Shown here: in pieces, positions 8,102-17,472 of the stretch
Numbering within the stretch: the first letter of the stretch is position 1
How the letters are laid out: each line of letters begins with the position of its first letter
Source of the DNA: Dyadobacter sp. CY356
GTDB taxonomy: Bacteria > Bacteroidota > Bacteroidia > Cytophagales > Spirosomataceae
Length of the DNA stretch: 64,000 bases
Direction of reading: 5' to 3'
Assembly (NCBI RefSeq): GCF_021440195.1
Contig: NZ_JAJTSZ010000010.1
Coordinates: 186,001-250,000 of the forward strand
Made by a program: the position numbers and the translations under genes
The notes under the pieces: generated by a model
Told to the model about the DNA's origin: nothing
Seen by the model: the letters and a program-made list of their open reading frames with translations, nothing else
Database searches by the model: none

Positions 8102-9825
8102 TGAAAATAAAAACCAAATTAACCCTCGGCGTTGGCCTGCTGTTCCTGATGATCATAATCCTTTCATTGGTTGCAGCGCGTTATATCAACGTATTGAAAA
8201 ATGATACCGAAAATATTCTGGTTGATAATTATAACACACTGGAATATTCCCGTAATATGCTGATGTCGCTGGATCAAACACAGCGTGGAACAAAAGCTTT
8301 TTTAACGTTTGAAGATAACCTGAACAAACAACGGGAAAATGTAACGGAAATAGGGGAGCGGGAGGCAACCGATGCTATTTCCGAACATTTGACACAGCTT
8401 AAACAGGATCCGTCCAATTTGCTACTTCACCAGGTTATCCGTAAAGATATCACAGAGTTGATGCGTTTGAATATGGAAGCGATTCAGCGTAAAAGTGAGG
8501 TTGCCAAGGAAACAGCTCGTTCAGCCAATTTATGGATTGTGATCACGGGTACTCTGTGTTTCCTTTTTGCTTTTACTTTGCTGGTCAATCTGCCAAGTAA
8601 TATTGCCAATCCGATCAAAGAACTGACGGAAAGTATAAAGGAAATTGCTGCAAAGAATTATTCTCAGCGGGTGACTTTTGGTAGTAAAAATGAGTTTGGA
8701 GAACTCGCGGGATCTTTCAATACGATGGCTGAGAAACTGGAAGAATATGACAGCAGTAATCTTTCTAAAATACTATTTGAAAAGAAAAGAATTGAAACCC
8801 TGATCAACAACATGCACGAGCCTGTTTTGGGTCTGGACGAAAATAAGAAGATACTTTTTGCCAACAATGAAGTGTTGAAAATCTCAGGACTTCTGGCAGA
8901 GGATATTGTTGGCAAAGCGGCTGTGGATGTTGCTTTGCACAACGATTTGATCCGCTCACTCGTTCAGGGATTGGTAACCCCAAAACCGGATCATGAAAAA
9001 GAGAAGCCACTTAAAATATATGCGGATAATAAGGAAAGCTATTTCGAGAAAGAGATAGTTAATATCACAATTACGCCAACAGGAGAGAAGGAAAAGATAT
9101 TTATTGGTCAGGTGATTGTGTTAAAAAATATAACACCGTTCAAAGAACTTGATTTTGCCAAAACCAATTTTATCGCCACGGTTTCTCATGAATTGAAAAC
9201 ACCGATTTCTTCAATAAAAATGAGTGTTCAATTGTTGGAAAATAAACAAACTGGTGAGGTAAATGAAGAGCAGAAGCAATTGATTGAAAGTATAAAAGAC
9301 GATAGTAACAGGCTACTGAAAATTACAGGAGAACTGCTGAATCTTTCGCAGGTTGAAACCGGAAATATACAATTAAATATTCAGCAAGGAAGTCCCTATA
9401 AAATTATTCAATATGCAACAGAGGCGGTAAAAGTACAGGCCGACCAGAAGCAGATCAAACTGGTGTTGAATGCAGATGAAAATCTCCCGGAGGTAAAAGC
9501 GGATACGGAAAAAACGGCTTGGGTATTGATTAACTTTCTAACCAATGCGATCCGGTATTCATCTGAAGAAACTAAGGTTGAAATTGGTGTTAAGAAGGAA
9601 AATAACGGCATTATATTCTCTGTAAAAGATCAGGGAAAAGGTATCGAAAGCCGTTACCGCGAGAAAATTTTCGACCGCTATTTTCAGGTTCCGGGAAGTC
9701 CGAAAACCGGAACGGGACTTGGGCTGGCGATCAGTAAAGAATTTATCGAAGCACAGGGTGGCAAGATAGGGTTGGATTCGGAAATTGGTATGGGGAGTAC
9801 TTTTTATTTTAGTTTGAATACCTGA
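8101..9825 (+). CDS. membrane sensor histidine kinase (HAMP-PAS-HisKA-HATPase) of the kdp operon
   Basis: A 574-residue kinase. There are TM helices at about 7-27 and 141-162 enclosing a mainly helical extracytoplasmic domain, a HAMP linker (about 168-222), a PAS-like domain (about 225-345), HisKA with the phospho-acceptor H363 in TVSHELKTPISS, and HATPase_c with NFLTNAIRYSS (N box), DQGKGI (G1) and GTGLGLAIS (G2). The start overlaps the KdpD-like stop. It presumably supplies the kinase activity missing from that protein. No response regulator (KdpE or an NtrC type) lies downstream; it may precede kdpF outside the window. Confidence 0.93.
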   Translation: MKIKTKLTLGVGLLFLMIIILSLVAARYINVLKNDTENILVDNYNTLEYSRNMLMSLDQTQRGTKAFLTFEDNLNKQRENVTEIGEREATDAISEHLTQLKQDPSNLLLHQVIRKDITELMRLNMEAIQRKSEVAKETARSANLWIVITGTLCFLFAFTLLVNLPSNIANPIKELTESIKEIAAKNYSQRVTFGSKNEFGELAGSFNTMAEKLEEYDSSNLSKILFEKKRIETLINNMHEPVLGLDENKKILFANNEVLKISGLLAEDIVGKAAVDVALHNDLIRSLVQGLVTPKPDHEKEKPLKIYADNKESYFEKEIVNITITPTGEKEKIFIGQVIVLKNITPFKELDFAKTNFIATVSHELKTPISSIKMSVQLLENKQTGEVNEEQKQLIESIKDDSNRLLKITGELLNLSQVETGNIQLNIQQGSPYKIIQYATEAVKVQADQKQIKLVLNADENLPEVKADTEKTAWVLINFLTNAIRYSSEETKVEIGVKKENNGIIFSVKDQGKGIESRYREKIFDRYFQVPGSPKTGTGLGLAISKEFIEAQGGKIGLDSEIGMGSTFYFSLNT

Positions 9826-9887
9826 TTGGTTAAGAACAAAAGGCAATAGAATGGTTTTAATTTGATGATAATCTTTTAGACAACAAA

Positions 9888-9943
9888 ACACTTTTTCCTT
9901 TGAATAAATGTAAAGTATCACATTTATTCAAAGGAAAAAGTGT
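9888..9943. repeat. perfect 24-bp inverted repeat with 8-nt loop
   Basis: Arms at 9888-9911 and 9920-9943 are exact reverse complements, separated by 8 nt. The sequence lies between the kdp kinase stop and the ATPase start. The inner 10-mer GAATAAATGT of each arm is found a third time at 9966-9975, ten bases before the ATPase ATG. There is no U-run after the hairpin, so an intrinsic terminator is less likely than an operator or RNA structure controlling the ATPase; it could also be a mobile-repeat scar. Confidence 0.8.
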
Positions 9944-9984
9944 AATTTAGTACATATTATCATACGAATAAATGTACTCTAAGA

Positions 9985-11295
9985 ATGGAGAGGAAAGAAA
10001 TTAGCCGGTTGATAGCGTGGAAAAATTCGGAAAACCGTAAACCATTATTGATACGTGGAGCTCGTCAGGTTGGTAAAACATGGTTAATGAAGGCTTTCGG
10101 GAAGCAGGAATACGAACAATGCGTTTATATAAACTTTGAAAGTAACAGGAGACTAGGCACCATATTCGAAACTGATTTTGATATCAAACGAATAATTCTC
10201 GCTCTGCAAATAGAAACCGGGATCATTATCAATCCTGAAAACACATTAATTATTCTGGATGAAATTCAGGAAGCACAAGGTGCATTGACGTCACTGAAAT
10301 ATTTCCACGAAAACGCCCAGGAATATCATATCATTTCTGCCGGTTCATTGCTTGGAGTTGCACTTAACAGGCAAACTTCATTTCCTGTTGGTAAGGTTGA
10401 GTTTCTGGATTTACATCCTTTAAGCTTTATCGAGTTTCTACACGCCCTTGGCGAAAGTCCCTTACTTCAACTTTTAGAAAGTCAGGATTGGTTATTGATA
10501 AAGACATTTAAAACGAAGTACATACAGTTATTGAAACAGTATTATTATGTTGGTGGCATGCCGGAAGCCGTATTGTCATTTTCTAAAAATTCTGATTTTG
10601 ATAAAGTGAGAGATATTCAGAAGCGAATTCTGGAATCATATGAGCAGGACTTCTCAAAACACGCTCCACGGGAAATTGTCCCCAGAATCAGAATGTTATG
10701 GCAGTCAACTCCTGCACAGCTTGCAAAAGAAAATAAGAAATTTATTTACGGAATTATTAAGGAAGGCGCCAGAGCCAAAGAGTACGAATTGGCAATGTCA
10801 TGGTTAACAGATTGTGGACTAATCTATAAGGTGAACCGGATAACCAAACCTGCTATACCGTTGAAGGCTTATGAAGACTTTGGTGCTTTTAAATTATTCA
10901 TCGTGGATATTGGCCTGTTAGGCGCAATGGTGAATATGGATGTAAAAACGCTCTTGGAAGGAAATGTTTTATTTGAGGAATTTAAGGGTGCCTTAACCGA
11001 GCAGTTTGTGATGCAGCAATTAATCACCTTCAAAGAAACGTCTACCTACTACTGGTCAGCAGAAAATGCAACCGCGGAAATAGATTTCCTTATCCAATTT
11101 TCAGGAAAAATTATTCCTGTTGAAGTCAAGGCGGAAGAAAATCTGAAGGCGAAAAGTTTAAAAGTATTTTATGAAAAATACAGTCCGGCGTTATCAATCA
11201 GAACTTCAATGTCTGATTTTAGAAGAGAAGAATGGTTGGTGAATTTACCGTTATACGCGCTTAGCGAGCTAACTGCGATAATTTCAAAGAGCTAG
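9985..11295 (+). CDS. AAA-family ATPase with DUF4143 (AAA_14/DUF4143)
   Basis: A 436-residue protein with Walker A GARQVGKT at residues 25-32, Walker B LIILDEIQEA near residue 90, and a sensor-like HIISAGSLLGVAL segment. The C-terminal half has the DUF4143 region, including a PVEVKAEE segment resembling the PD-(D/E)xK-like core of this superfamily. These P-loop ATPases are common, often horizontally exchanged, and mostly uncharacterised. It is a single gene, preceded by a 24-bp hairpin and followed by the RAYT element; neither neighbour suggests a pathway. Confidence 0.9.
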   Translation: MERKEISRLIAWKNSENRKPLLIRGARQVGKTWLMKAFGKQEYEQCVYINFESNRRLGTIFETDFDIKRIILALQIETGIIINPENTLIILDEIQEAQGALTSLKYFHENAQEYHIISAGSLLGVALNRQTSFPVGKVEFLDLHPLSFIEFLHALGESPLLQLLESQDWLLIKTFKTKYIQLLKQYYYVGGMPEAVLSFSKNSDFDKVRDIQKRILESYEQDFSKHAPREIVPRIRMLWQSTPAQLAKENKKFIYGIIKEGARAKEYELAMSWLTDCGLIYKVNRITKPAIPLKAYEDFGAFKLFIVDIGLLGAMVNMDVKTLLEGNVLFEEFKGALTEQFVMQQLITFKETSTYYWSAENATAEIDFLIQFSGKIIPVEVKAEENLKAKSLKVFYEKYSPALSIRTSMSDFRREEWLVNLPLYALSELTAIISKS

Positions 11296-11331
11296 TTAAT
11301 AGTAACTTACTAGTTGTTTTGTCGCAAAAGA

Positions 11332-11382
11332 GCTAACACCGATTTGCAATCGGTGTTGCATTGTCCAGCGTTTGCAACGCGA
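11332..11382. repeat. left REP-like terminal repeat of the RAYT element
   Basis: A 51-nt sequence containing two palindromes: one with arms AACACCGAT/ATCGGTGTT and one of the type GCGTTTGCAACGC. Its reverse complement matches 12086-12136 across the full length with only a few differences near the middle. Confidence 0.85.
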
Positions 11383-11435
11383 CTAAAAGTAAGGCTTTAT
11401 AAAGAGCCTCGTCAAAAAATAGAATATTTTAAACA

Positions 11436-11984
11436 TTAGATAAAGTTTGTTTCAACCAGCCCTTTCAATCCGGCATAATTCCGAGCAGAACTGAACAAGT
11501 AATTTTCAGCCTCATCTACAATCGAAGCTCTGACAGGATTTTGATGTATATAATTCAGCTTCTGTTTTGTGAATTCATAACTAAAACATTCCATAGCATG
11601 ATTTCCATCCTGCCAGAATTTGTAGTCTTTTACATTCACCTTGAACTTTCCGGCAAACTCAAAACGATATAGCATCCAGTCTTTACGAATTTCTACTTCA
11701 CTATTTATTGCCGCAACGATTTTTTTTGAGGTAAATTTCTTGAAGTCACGAAGAATGTCTGATAAATTATAGCCGTCTTTTGCTGATGCTAACAAATGAA
11801 GATGATTGGACATCAAACACCAGCCATGAATTTGAAGACCTTTTTCTTTCTGGCAATATATTAATGAGTCTGTTATCAGAAATTTGTACTCTTTTCTTGT
11901 GAATACATCGATCCAATCGACTACCGTCATTGTTAGAAAATAAATTGCGTTTTGATTCCTGATGAAATACTGGTCGGATGCCAT
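11436..11984 (-). CDS. REP-associated tyrosine transposase (Y1/IS200-like domain)
   Basis: A 182-residue protein with the HUH signature H61-L-H63 in MSNHLHLLAS and the likely catalytic tyrosine Y145 in KLNYIHQNP, a motif characteristic of RAYT proteins. These enzymes nick single-stranded DNA at REP palindromes. Length is normal and no frameshift is seen, so it may be functional. It is transcribed opposite to the neighbouring genes and framed by inverted REP-like repeats. Confidence 0.93.
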   Translation of the reverse strand: MASDQYFIRNQNAIYFLTMTVVDWIDVFTRKEYKFLITDSLIYCQKEKGLQIHGWCLMSNHLHLLASAKDGYNLSDILRDFKKFTSKKIVAAINSEVEIRKDWMLYRFEFAGKFKVNVKDYKFWQDGNHAMECFSYEFTKQKLNYIHQNPVRASIVDEAENYLFSSARNYAGLKGLVETNFI

Positions 11985-12085
11985 CTGTTTTTTAGTTGGT
12001 GTTTTGGTTTGACGGAGTGAAGATGGGATCGTAACTGATTATTAGTATTTAAGAAATATAGATTGGTGTTGTCTTGATTACTTTC

Positions 12086-12136
12086 TCGCGTTGCAAACGC
12101 GAAACCAAGCAACACCGATTGCAAATCGGTGTTAGC
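12086..12136. repeat. right REP-like terminal repeat of the RAYT element
   Basis: A 51-nt inverted copy of 11332-11382. The palindromes have arms CGCGTT/AACGCG and AACACCGAT/ATCGGTGTT. It lies about 100 nt upstream of the transposase start codon and may also overlap its promoter. Confidence 0.85.
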
Positions 12137-12145
12137 AGCCGTTCC

Positions 12146-12191
12146 AAAGCGAACGAACAGTGTTCATTATCGGACATTGTTCGTTCGCTTT
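12146..12191. promoter_or_regulatory. 14-bp inverted repeat upstream of the permease cluster, candidate operator
   Basis: Arms AAAGCGAACGAACA (12146-12159) and TGTTCGTTCGCTTT (12178-12191) are exact reverse complements around an 18-nt spacer. The spacer holds a second near-dyad (GTGTTC...GGACAT). It is about 100 bp before the first permease and 10 bp after the RAYT right end. A T-rich stretch follows, so it could terminate transcription, but no plus-strand gene precedes it closely. An operator for the permease run is the preferred reading. Confidence 0.5.
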
Positions 12192-12291
12192 ATTTTTTGT
12201 AACTAATTGATTTTTAGGTTTTTGTCTTATTGAAAAATACCTGGCAAACTATTTGAACGGCAAGGGTAGAAAATCAATTATAGAGAAAGAT

Positions 12292-14688
12292 ATGATCAGC
12301 AACTATTTCAAAATCGCAAGAAGGAATCTTGTTAAAAACAAGGTTTATTCTTTTATTAATATTGCTGGTCTTGCCACTGGTCTGGCCGTAGCCATGCTTA
12401 TCGGGCTTTGGATTTTTGATGAACTTTCATTTAACAAGTCATTTGAAAATTATGATCGTCTTGCGATTATTAAGCAAAATCAGACTTTCAATAATGAGGT
12501 CAGTACCCAAAGTTCTATTCCCTACTTAATGGGCGAAGAAATTCGTAATAAATATGGAAGTGACTTTAAACATGTAGTGATGTCGACCGGATCATCCACC
12601 CGGATTTTGGCTTTTGGAGATAAGAAAATTTCGAAACAAGGAAATTTCATGGAGCCGGGGATTACAGAAATGTTGTCTTTGAATATGATAAAGGGAACAA
12701 GGGCAGGTCTGAAAGAAATTAATTCCATTATGCTCTCGGAAGAAACTGCAAAGGCCCTTTTTGGAGATCATGATCCGATTGACGAGATAATTAAAGTTAA
12801 TAACAAACAGGATTTGAAGGTTACGGGCGTTTATCAGAATATTCCTTACAACTCCGATTTTAAGGACCTGGCATTTATCGCTCCCTGGGATCTTTACATT
12901 AACAACGAAAACTGGTCAGAGAAAAAGACAAATCCGTGGCGTGCCAATATGTTTATCACTTTTGTGCAAATCGCTGACAAAGCGGATATGGACAAGGTTT
13001 CTGCCAAGATAAAAGATGTGAAACTTAATAAGGTGACACCGGAAGATGCAGCGTTTAAACCAGAAATTTTTCTACATCCGTTAAGTAAATGGCACTTATA
13101 TTCTGAATTCAAAAATGGGAAAATTGCCGGGGGAAGTATAGAGTTTGTCTGGCTTTTTGGCATTATCGGTGTTTTCGTTCTGCTATTGGCTTGCATCAAT
13201 TTTATGAACCTTAGCACAGCAAGAAGTGAAAAGCGTGCGAAGGAAGTTGGCATCCGTAAGGCGATTGGTTCTTTGAGAAGTCAGTTGATCACACAGTTTT
13301 TTAGCGAATCGTTACTTGTTGTGGCTGTTGCCTTTATTTTGTCCTTGATTTTTGTGCTTTCCGCTTTGCCATATTTTAATGAGGTTGCGGATAAAAAAAT
13401 GATCTTTCCGTGGAAAGAGCCACTATTCTGGATTGTCAGCATCAGTTTCAGTATTCTCACAGGACTTATTGCGGGAAGTTATCCGGCACTTTATTTGTCG
13501 TCATTCCAGCCAATTAAAGTTTTAAAAGGAAGTGGTTTTGCTAGAATGAAACTTGGAAATTTCGCCGCTGTTCCCCGTAAAGTTTTGGTTGTAGTTCAAT
13601 TTACAATTTCTATTGTTTTAATTATTGGCACAATTATCGTATTCCGTCAAATAGAATTTGCCAAAGACCGTCCGGTTGGATATGATAGAAATAATTTGCT
13701 TATGGTTGCCATGAATACGCCTGAATTGCACGGACATTATGACGCCATAAGAAGTGAATTGCTGAAAACGGGTGCAGTCAAAGAAATGTCTCAGTCGTCT
13801 AATCCTACCACGAATATCGCTGCAATAAATAATGGTTACGAATGGGAGGGAAAGGATCCGGCAACGCAAGGAAATTTTGCAACTATGGCCGTTTCTCATG
13901 ATTTTGGCAAAACAGTGGGATGGCAGTTTAAAGAAGGTAGAGATTTTTCGAGGTCTTTTTCTACGGATTCTTCCGGTGTTGTGATCAATGAGACGGCTGC
14001 GAAATTTATGGGACTAAAAAACCCTGTTGGTTCACTTATCAAAGTAGATGGAAAACCTTATCAGGTTATTGGTGTGATCAAAGATATGATCATGGAATCA
14101 CCATATAAAGCTTCCTTCCGCACTGTTTTTTTTCTGGAATATGGTTGGGCCAATGTGTTCAATATCAAAATAAACCCTGCATCAGGATCAACCGAAGCCA
14201 TAAGAAAAATTGAAGAAGTCTTTAAAAAGTTCAACCCGGCTGCACCTTTCGATTATAAATTTACCGACGAACAATACGCCAAAAAATTCGGCGAAGAGGT
14301 GAGAATTGGTAAATTAACCTCATTCTTTGCCGCTCTGGCCGTACTCATCAGTTGTCTTGGGTTATTTGGAATGGCAACCTTTATTGCAGAACAGCGCACA
14401 AAAGAAATTGGAATCCGTAAGGTTTTGGGAGCTTCTCTTGCCAATTTATGGGGTATGCTTTCGAAAGAATTTGTTTTGCTGGTTGTTTTATCCTGCATCA
14501 TTGCCGCACCGATAGCCTGGTATTTTATGGGCAACTGGTTGAACAAATATGAATACCGGACAGAAATGTCGTGGTGGATATTTGCAGCTTCCGGAGCCGG
14601 AGCTTTGGTAATCACTCTGTCAACGGTAAGTTTTCAAGCCATTAAAGCAGCATTGATGAATCCTGTAAAAAGTTTGAAATCCGAGTAG
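12292..14688 (+). CDS. FtsX/MacB-type ABC transporter permease, copy 1
   Basis: A 798-residue inner-membrane protein with an N-terminal TM helix (about 20-42), a MacB-type periplasmic domain, an FtsX block of three helices (from about 285), a further helix near 440, a second periplasmic domain and a C-terminal FtsX block (about 680-795). The signatures EKRAKEVGIRKAIGS and QRTKEIGIRKVLGAS mark the coupling loops. The start MISNYFKIARRNL aligns with the paralogues; a TTG 39 bp upstream would add an atypical tail. It should need an ABC ATPase, which is not encoded nearby. Exported substrates (peptides, lipids, drugs) are unknown. Confidence 0.92.
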   Translation: MISNYFKIARRNLVKNKVYSFINIAGLATGLAVAMLIGLWIFDELSFNKSFENYDRLAIIKQNQTFNNEVSTQSSIPYLMGEEIRNKYGSDFKHVVMSTGSSTRILAFGDKKISKQGNFMEPGITEMLSLNMIKGTRAGLKEINSIMLSEETAKALFGDHDPIDEIIKVNNKQDLKVTGVYQNIPYNSDFKDLAFIAPWDLYINNENWSEKKTNPWRANMFITFVQIADKADMDKVSAKIKDVKLNKVTPEDAAFKPEIFLHPLSKWHLYSEFKNGKIAGGSIEFVWLFGIIGVFVLLLACINFMNLSTARSEKRAKEVGIRKAIGSLRSQLITQFFSESLLVVAVAFILSLIFVLSALPYFNEVADKKMIFPWKEPLFWIVSISFSILTGLIAGSYPALYLSSFQPIKVLKGSGFARMKLGNFAAVPRKVLVVVQFTISIVLIIGTIIVFRQIEFAKDRPVGYDRNNLLMVAMNTPELHGHYDAIRSELLKTGAVKEMSQSSNPTTNIAAINNGYEWEGKDPATQGNFATMAVSHDFGKTVGWQFKEGRDFSRSFSTDSSGVVINETAAKFMGLKNPVGSLIKVDGKPYQVIGVIKDMIMESPYKASFRTVFFLEYGWANVFNIKINPASGSTEAIRKIEEVFKKFNPAAPFDYKFTDEQYAKKFGEEVRIGKLTSFFAALAVLISCLGLFGMATFIAEQRTKEIGIRKVLGASLANLWGMLSKEFVLLVVLSCIIAAPIAWYFMGNWLNKYEYRTEMSWWIFAASGAGALVITLSTVSFQAIKAALMNPVKSLKSE

Positions 14689-14817
14689 GGGCGGCCCTCG
14701 TGGCCGCCCAATTCCAGGCAACCAACCCGTACGATCAATTCGAGACAATAAACCCGTACGCCCAATTCCAGTCAACAAACCCGTAAGCCCAATTCCAAAC
14801 AACCAACCCGTACAACC
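14689..14817 (+). repeat. GC-rich palindrome plus four 27-nt tandem units after permease 1
   Basis: GGGCGGCC (14689-14696) and GGCCGCCC (14702-14709) form an 8-bp stem directly after the TAG stop. Four 27-nt units follow from 14710 (positions 14710, 14737, 14764, 14791), each starting AATTC and containing ACCCGTA, with a degraded fifth. The same palindrome type follows permeases 3 and 5. Confidence 0.85.
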
Positions 14818-14906
14818 TATTCAAATCAACCCAATACTATCCACCCAAATTCCAACAACTCCAAAAAATTCATTTAAATCCATCATAATCAGGTAATAAA
14901 AGGCTT

Positions 14907-17360
14907 ATGATACTGAATTATTTTAAAACCGCCCGAAGAAATCTTTGGAAAAACAAGACTAATACGGTCATCAATGTTTTCGGACTTGCGCTCGGAATTA
15001 CATGCTGTCTGGGCATTTATGTGTTTGTAAATTACCAATTAAGTTTTGACAATTTCCATACAAATGCTGACAGGACCTACCGGATTGTCGAGCACAGTAA
15101 AAAAGCAGATGGAATTCAACATTGGCCTACCACCGCATATCCCCTTGCGGAAGCTTTACGGAGGGAATTTCCTAATGTTAGCGTTACCCAAACCGCAGGA
15201 CCAGATAAACGGATCATCAGTACGAAGGATGAAAAGGGTGAGATACGCAGGTTTGAGGAAAAGAGGGTCATGTTTGCCGATATGAATTATTTAAGGCTTT
15301 TTGATTTTAAAAATGCTTTTGAAAAGGGACTTTGGTTATCAGGGAATGTAAACACCGCATTCAGTCAGCCCAATTCTGTTATTTTAACAGAACAAATGGC
15401 TGAACGTTATTTCGGTTCATTTTCAAATAATTATGACCAATTGTTGGGTAAAATTATCAAGTTGAACAACATTGATTTATTAATAGTATCAGGCATAATC
15501 CGTAACCCGCCCACGAATACAAATCTACCCTTTGATATTCTGATCAATTATGACTTTTTTAAGGCAAACAATCCTTACCAGGCCAATAACTGGTCGGGTA
15601 ATTATCAGGGCACAACATACGTTGCACTGCCTTCCGGCATGGATCCCGCCAAATTTGAAAAAGCCATCGACAAAATAAAAAGTAAATATCTGAACGCAGA
15701 GGATAACCGGAGGATCAGCTATTTCCTGCAACCGCTTTCGGATATTCACACCAATTCATTGTATTCAGGTGAGCCAGGTACTTATGTGCTGGGAAAGGAG
15801 GTTTTGTGGGGATTGAGCAGTCTAGCAGTTTTTTTGATATTGATTGCTTCTGTTAACTTCATCAATCTGAGCACCGCTCAAGCCATGCAGCGTCAGAAAG
15901 AAATTGGCGTACGGAAAGCCATTGGAAGCACAAGATATCAGTTGTTTTTTCAATTTATGAGCGAGACATTTTTATTAGCTATTCTTTCCGGTTTTTTGTC
16001 TGTCAACGGCCTTTATTTTTTGCTTTGGATTGTAAACCAGAAATTGTCTTTTATTGATTTAAACCTGACACCTAACATTCAGACCTGGTTTTTCGGTACA
16101 GGACTTATTGGTATCATAACATTACTTGCCGGAAGTTATCCGGCACTGGTTTTATCAGGTTTTAAACCTGCGATGGCTATCAAAAACAACGTTCAGCGAA
16201 AGTCAAACGGGATTTCGCTGCGTCAGGGGCTTATTGTATTTCAATTTGGGATAACCTATTGCCTGCTGGTAGCCACCTGGATTTCTTCTGATCAAATGTC
16301 GTTTTTTCAAAGAAAAGGGTTAGGATTTACAAAGGATGAAGTGTTAACGATCAATGCTCCACGAAACAAGAAGCTGGGAGAATTGGAAACCTTTCGGCAG
16401 GAATTACTTCAATACCCTGATGTAAAGGAAGTGAGTCTCGCGTCAGGAGCTCCATTAACCAAAAACTGGTACGGAACAGATTTTCGCTTAAAATCTGAAC
16501 CGTTATCGATGTCGCGTCAGGCGGAAATGAAGACCACGGACGAAAATTATCAAAATCTTTTTAATCTGCAACTACTTGCCGGACAATGGTTTTCAACTTC
16601 CAACATCGTTCCGGACAGCATTCGTGTCAACGGGTTTGTGATTAATGAAACTATGGCGAAGATGTTGAATCTGACACCAGAGAAGGCAATTGGAGAAAGA
16701 TTAGTAATTAATGAAGGCGAGGCACCAATTATTGGTGTTGTAAAAGATTTTCACAACGCATCTTTGCAGCAGGCCATTCAGCCCTGCGTATTCATGTATC
16801 CCAATGCGCCTGAGCAAATTCACGTGAAATTGCTCGCAGCCAATGGCCAGCCTTCCAATTTATCACAGACGCTTGGACATTTGGAACAAACCTGGAAGCA
16901 GTCTTTTCCGGACGATGTATACCAGTTTACTTTCCTGAACGAGTCCCTGGCTAAAAATTACTTTGTAGAGCAACTGGTTTTTGACGCTTTTAAAACATTT
17001 GCAGCCATATCCATTTTTATTTCCTGCCTTGGTCTCTTTGGCCTGATCACCCTTACTGCCGCACAGCGAACCAAAGAAATCGGAGTACGGAAAGTGCTTG
17101 GTGCATCAGTGTCCAGTGTAGTCGGTATGTTGGCTGGTGACTTTGTCAAACTGGTGCTTTGCGCAATTGTGCTGGCCTTGCCAATTTCCTGGTGGGCCAT
17201 GCATCAATGGCTTCAGGGTTTTGCTTATAAAACAGATATTAATGGATGGGTTTTTGTCCTGTCAGGAATATTTGCAATCGCTATCGCTTTATTAACGGTC
17301 AGTTTTCAAAGTATCAAAGCAGCATTAATGGACCCGGTGAAAAGCCTGAAAAGCGAATAA
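14907..17360 (+). CDS. FtsX/MacB-type ABC transporter permease, copy 2
   Basis: An 817-residue paralogue of the neighbouring permeases with the same eight-helix, two-periplasmic-domain layout. It begins MILNYFKTARRNLWKNK and ends ALMDPVKSLKSE. Coupling-loop motifs are QRQKEIGVRKAIGS and QRTKEIGVRKVLGAS. It is one of the more divergent copies in the periplasmic domains, suggesting a distinct substrate or partner rather than a recent duplication. The 218-bp gap before it is mostly repeat sequence. Confidence 0.92.
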   Translation: MILNYFKTARRNLWKNKTNTVINVFGLALGITCCLGIYVFVNYQLSFDNFHTNADRTYRIVEHSKKADGIQHWPTTAYPLAEALRREFPNVSVTQTAGPDKRIISTKDEKGEIRRFEEKRVMFADMNYLRLFDFKNAFEKGLWLSGNVNTAFSQPNSVILTEQMAERYFGSFSNNYDQLLGKIIKLNNIDLLIVSGIIRNPPTNTNLPFDILINYDFFKANNPYQANNWSGNYQGTTYVALPSGMDPAKFEKAIDKIKSKYLNAEDNRRISYFLQPLSDIHTNSLYSGEPGTYVLGKEVLWGLSSLAVFLILIASVNFINLSTAQAMQRQKEIGVRKAIGSTRYQLFFQFMSETFLLAILSGFLSVNGLYFLLWIVNQKLSFIDLNLTPNIQTWFFGTGLIGIITLLAGSYPALVLSGFKPAMAIKNNVQRKSNGISLRQGLIVFQFGITYCLLVATWISSDQMSFFQRKGLGFTKDEVLTINAPRNKKLGELETFRQELLQYPDVKEVSLASGAPLTKNWYGTDFRLKSEPLSMSRQAEMKTTDENYQNLFNLQLLAGQWFSTSNIVPDSIRVNGFVINETMAKMLNLTPEKAIGERLVINEGEAPIIGVVKDFHNASLQQAIQPCVFMYPNAPEQIHVKLLAANGQPSNLSQTLGHLEQTWKQSFPDDVYQFTFLNESLAKNYFVEQLVFDAFKTFAAISIFISCLGLFGLITLTAAQRTKEIGVRKVLGASVSSVVGMLAGDFVKLVLCAIVLALPISWWAMHQWLQGFAYKTDINGWVFVLSGIFAIAIALLTVSFQSIKAALMDPVKSLKSE

Positions 17361-17472
17361 TTTTTTAGCTTTTGGCACTGATTCATGGGCATCAGGAAAA
17401 TTTTTGAATCAATAAATATATTGCGAACGAAGCTATCCACTCAATGCTCAATAGTTAAATTCTTACATACTT

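Larger units (their letters stand above)
11332..12136 (-). mobile_element. RAYT (REP-associated tyrosine transposase) unit with inverted REP-like ends
   Basis: A single Y1-family transposase gene is enclosed by two 51-nt inverted copies of a double-palindrome sequence at 11332-11382 and 12086-12136. This is the arrangement expected of a RAYT and the REP sequences it recognises. The unit lies between the DUF4143 ATPase and the first permease, and no target duplication was established. Similar palindromes elsewhere in the genome would confirm an active REP family. Confidence 0.8.

Noticed and set aside
9888..9943. Intrinsic terminator of the kdp operon
   Set aside because: The stem is perfect but no U-run follows on either strand; a regulatory or repeat origin fits better.
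14710..14817. CRISPR array from 27-nt periodic units
   Set aside because: The units are contiguous and diverged, without spacers of constant length.
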